The notes beneath the pieces were generated by a model, which searched no databases, had not been told where the DNA came from, and worked only from the letters and a program-made list of their open reading frames with translations. Positions 6,989 to 7,954 of a DNA stretch of 7,954 nt are shown piece by piece (position 1 is the stretch's first letter; every line of letters begins with the position of its first letter). Made by a program: the position numbers and the translations under genes. The DNA is from an uncultured Desulfovibrio sp. (lineage in GTDB: Bacteria; Desulfobacterota; Desulfovibrionia; Desulfovibrionales; Desulfovibrionaceae): positions 1 through 7,954 of the forward strand of contig CAMWVJ010000048.1 of NCBI GenBank assembly GCA_947177645.1, given 5' to 3'.

Positions 6989-7250
6989 CCGTACCTGGGC
7001 CAGCCCCCATGCTTCCTGCCCGATTTCGGCAGAACCTTTCTCCTGTATTCCATGGAAATTTTCGGGTACGGCTGCTCTCCCAGAAACGCGCCGGCGGCTC
7101 GCCCCCGGCGGCCCATACCGCCTTGTCTGATGCGGTCGATCCTCCGCGCCGTACACAAGACGTCGGGATTTCCCGAAGGCACCCAGACTCTGGCAACGGG
7201 GCTTAGGCTTCCATTGGGCAACGATAACATCAGGACTCTGGACGGAATAT
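6989..7250. other. 262-bp gap between the glycosyltransferase and rgpF genes, no convincing gene
   Basis: All other gaps in the cluster are at most 57 bp, so this one stands out. It holds a pair of distant inverted arms, CCGTACC (6989-6995) and GGTACGG (7065-7071), the 10-bp palindrome TTCCATGGAA (7048-7057), and the short inverted repeat TCGGGA-TT-TCCCGA (7163-7176). A plus-strand open frame 6985-7206 (73 codons, Pro/Arg-rich) starts in an ATGA overlap with the glycosyltransferase stop but does not read like a protein. I see no clear terminator and no convincing -35/-10 pair before rgpF. Confidence 0.5.
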
Positions 7251-7954
7251 ATGGGCACAACTGCTGTGGCATCTGCTCCCACATCAAAGAGCCGCCGTGG
7301 GCGCCCTCGGAGGCTCCTCCTGTTCGTCCACTACAACAAGTGGGGGGAGCTCGCCGATTATGTCGTCTACCTCCTGAAGCGTATCCGCAAGGTTTATGCG
7401 CGCATGGTGTTCATTTCCAACAGCCCGCTCACAGAAGAAGCGCGGGCTGTGCTCTCCGCCCTGTGCGACGAGGTGGTAGAGCGGGAAAATACGGGCTTTG
7501 ATTTTTATGCCTGGAAGGTCGCCCTTGACCGCGAGGGGCCCGAGGGGCTGGCCCGCTATGACAGCGTGACCCTGATGAACGACACCTGCTTCGGGCCGCT
7601 CTTCGACCTTGAGGCGGTCTACCGCAAGATGGAGGCCCAAGGCGCGGATTTCTGGGGCCTGACCAACCACCGGGAAAAAGTCGGCGAGGACCTTTTGGCG
7701 ACCGACGGCTGCATCCCCGAGCATATCCAGTCCTATTTTTTATGTTTTAAAAAGGAAACTGCGCTTTCGGAGCCCTTTACCAAGTTTTGGCGCAATGTGG
7801 CACCTGAGACAGATGTGGTTGCGTGCATCAAAAAATACGAGACACAACTGACTCGCTATTTCAGCACACTTGGTTTCACTCCGGCCGTCTACTGTGACGT
7901 CGCGGGGGGGGATCTCGCTGTCTCCAACGTCACTACTCAGGATCCGGCCTACAT
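7251..7954 (+). CDS. RgpF-type rhamnan/polysaccharide synthesis protein, 3' end cut off
   Basis: The frame is open from ATG 7251 to the right edge (234 residues; family members usually exceed 500). RgpF proteins are glycosyltransferase-like enzymes of rhamnose-containing polysaccharide and O-antigen assembly. Seen: a basic N-terminal lead (SKSRRGRPRR, 12-21), LLLFVHYNKWGELADYVVYL (22-41), FISNSPL (54-60), ENTGFDFYAWK (79-89), the hallmark MNDTCFGP (109-116), DFWGLT (133-138) and HIQSYFLCFKK (158-168). GGACGGA (7240-7246) serves as a moderate Shine-Dalgarno. The frame stays open back to 7131 without another good start. An AT-rich patch (7735-7753) and an 8-G run (7904-7911, coding Ala-Gly-Gly) are unusual here. 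It shares strand with the upstream glycosyltransferase; after 262 bp it may still be the same operon or have its own promoter. Confidence 0.9.
   Translation, partial: MGTTAVASAPTSKSRRGRPRRLLLFVHYNKWGELADYVVYLLKRIRKVYARMVFISNSPLTEEARAVLSALCDEVVERENTGFDFYAWKVALDREGPEGLARYDSVTLMNDTCFGPLFDLEAVYRKMEAQGADFWGLTNHREKVGEDLLATDGCIPEHIQSYFLCFKKETALSEPFTKFWRNVAPETDVVACIKKYETQLTRYFSTLGFTPAVYCDVAGGDLAVSNVTTQDPAY
7904..7911 (+). repeat. Eight-G homopolymer inside rgpF
   Basis: A run of eight G lies in frame within the RgpF-type gene and codes for the end of Ala and two Gly. Gain or loss of one G would shift the frame; neither shifted frame meets a stop before the window ends. A shorter G6 run is at 7332-7337 in the same gene. 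Confidence 0.85.

Noticed and set aside
5330..7282. 650-codon open frame on the minus strand
   Set aside because: It is antisense to the PqqD-like and GT2 genes, both of which show clear family motifs. Long stop-free antisense frames are expected with high G/C at third positions, and its product shows no family signature.
7052..7501. 149-codon plus-strand frame running from the gap into rgpF
   Set aside because: Overlaps the motif-rich RgpF frame, lacks a Shine-Dalgarno, and its composition (Pro/Arg/Cys mix) is not protein-like.

Overview
The window is GC-rich (coding regions strongly favour G/C at third codon positions) and looks like chromosomal DNA of a Desulfovibrio-like sulfate reducer (Desulfovibrionaceae). 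That assignment rests on codon style and general resemblance of the proteins, not on a marker gene, so it is only moderately secure.

Left part (1-1792): the 5' two-thirds of mutL lies on the minus strand and runs off the left edge. It diverges from a small plus-strand gene for a zinc-ribbon protein whose start is uncertain. The space between them holds a mutL promoter candidate that would give a leaderless or nearly leaderless transcript, and a 12-nt direct repeat.

Middle (1793-3020): a single-gene unit on the plus strand encodes a WbpP/TviC-type UDP-N-acetylglucosamine 4-epimerase. It has its own promoter candidate, with a palindrome filling the spacer, and ends in a textbook Rho-independent terminator.

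Right part (3021-7954): a strong sigma70-type promoter (TTGACG-17-TATAGT), overlapped by an 8-bp inverted repeat, drives a plus-strand set of genes. In order these are a NTP_transf_5-type nucleotidyltransferase, an HPr-kinase-like P-loop kinase (11-bp overlap with the gene before), a PqqD-like protein with a long acidic tail (best Shine-Dalgarno in the window), a family 2 glycosyltransferase, a 262-bp non-coding gap, and an RgpF-type rhamnan-synthesis protein cut off by the right edge.

Taken together, the right two-thirds look like a cell-surface glycan locus: epimerase for UDP-GalNAc supply, GT2 and RgpF for assembly. Embedded in it is a nucleotidyltransferase/HprK-like/PqqD cassette. PqqD-like domains normally present peptides to modifying enzymes, yet no precursor peptide, cyclase, radical-SAM enzyme or protease is visible here. 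This cassette is the most interesting part of the window. An 8-G run inside rgpF is a possible phase-variation tract.
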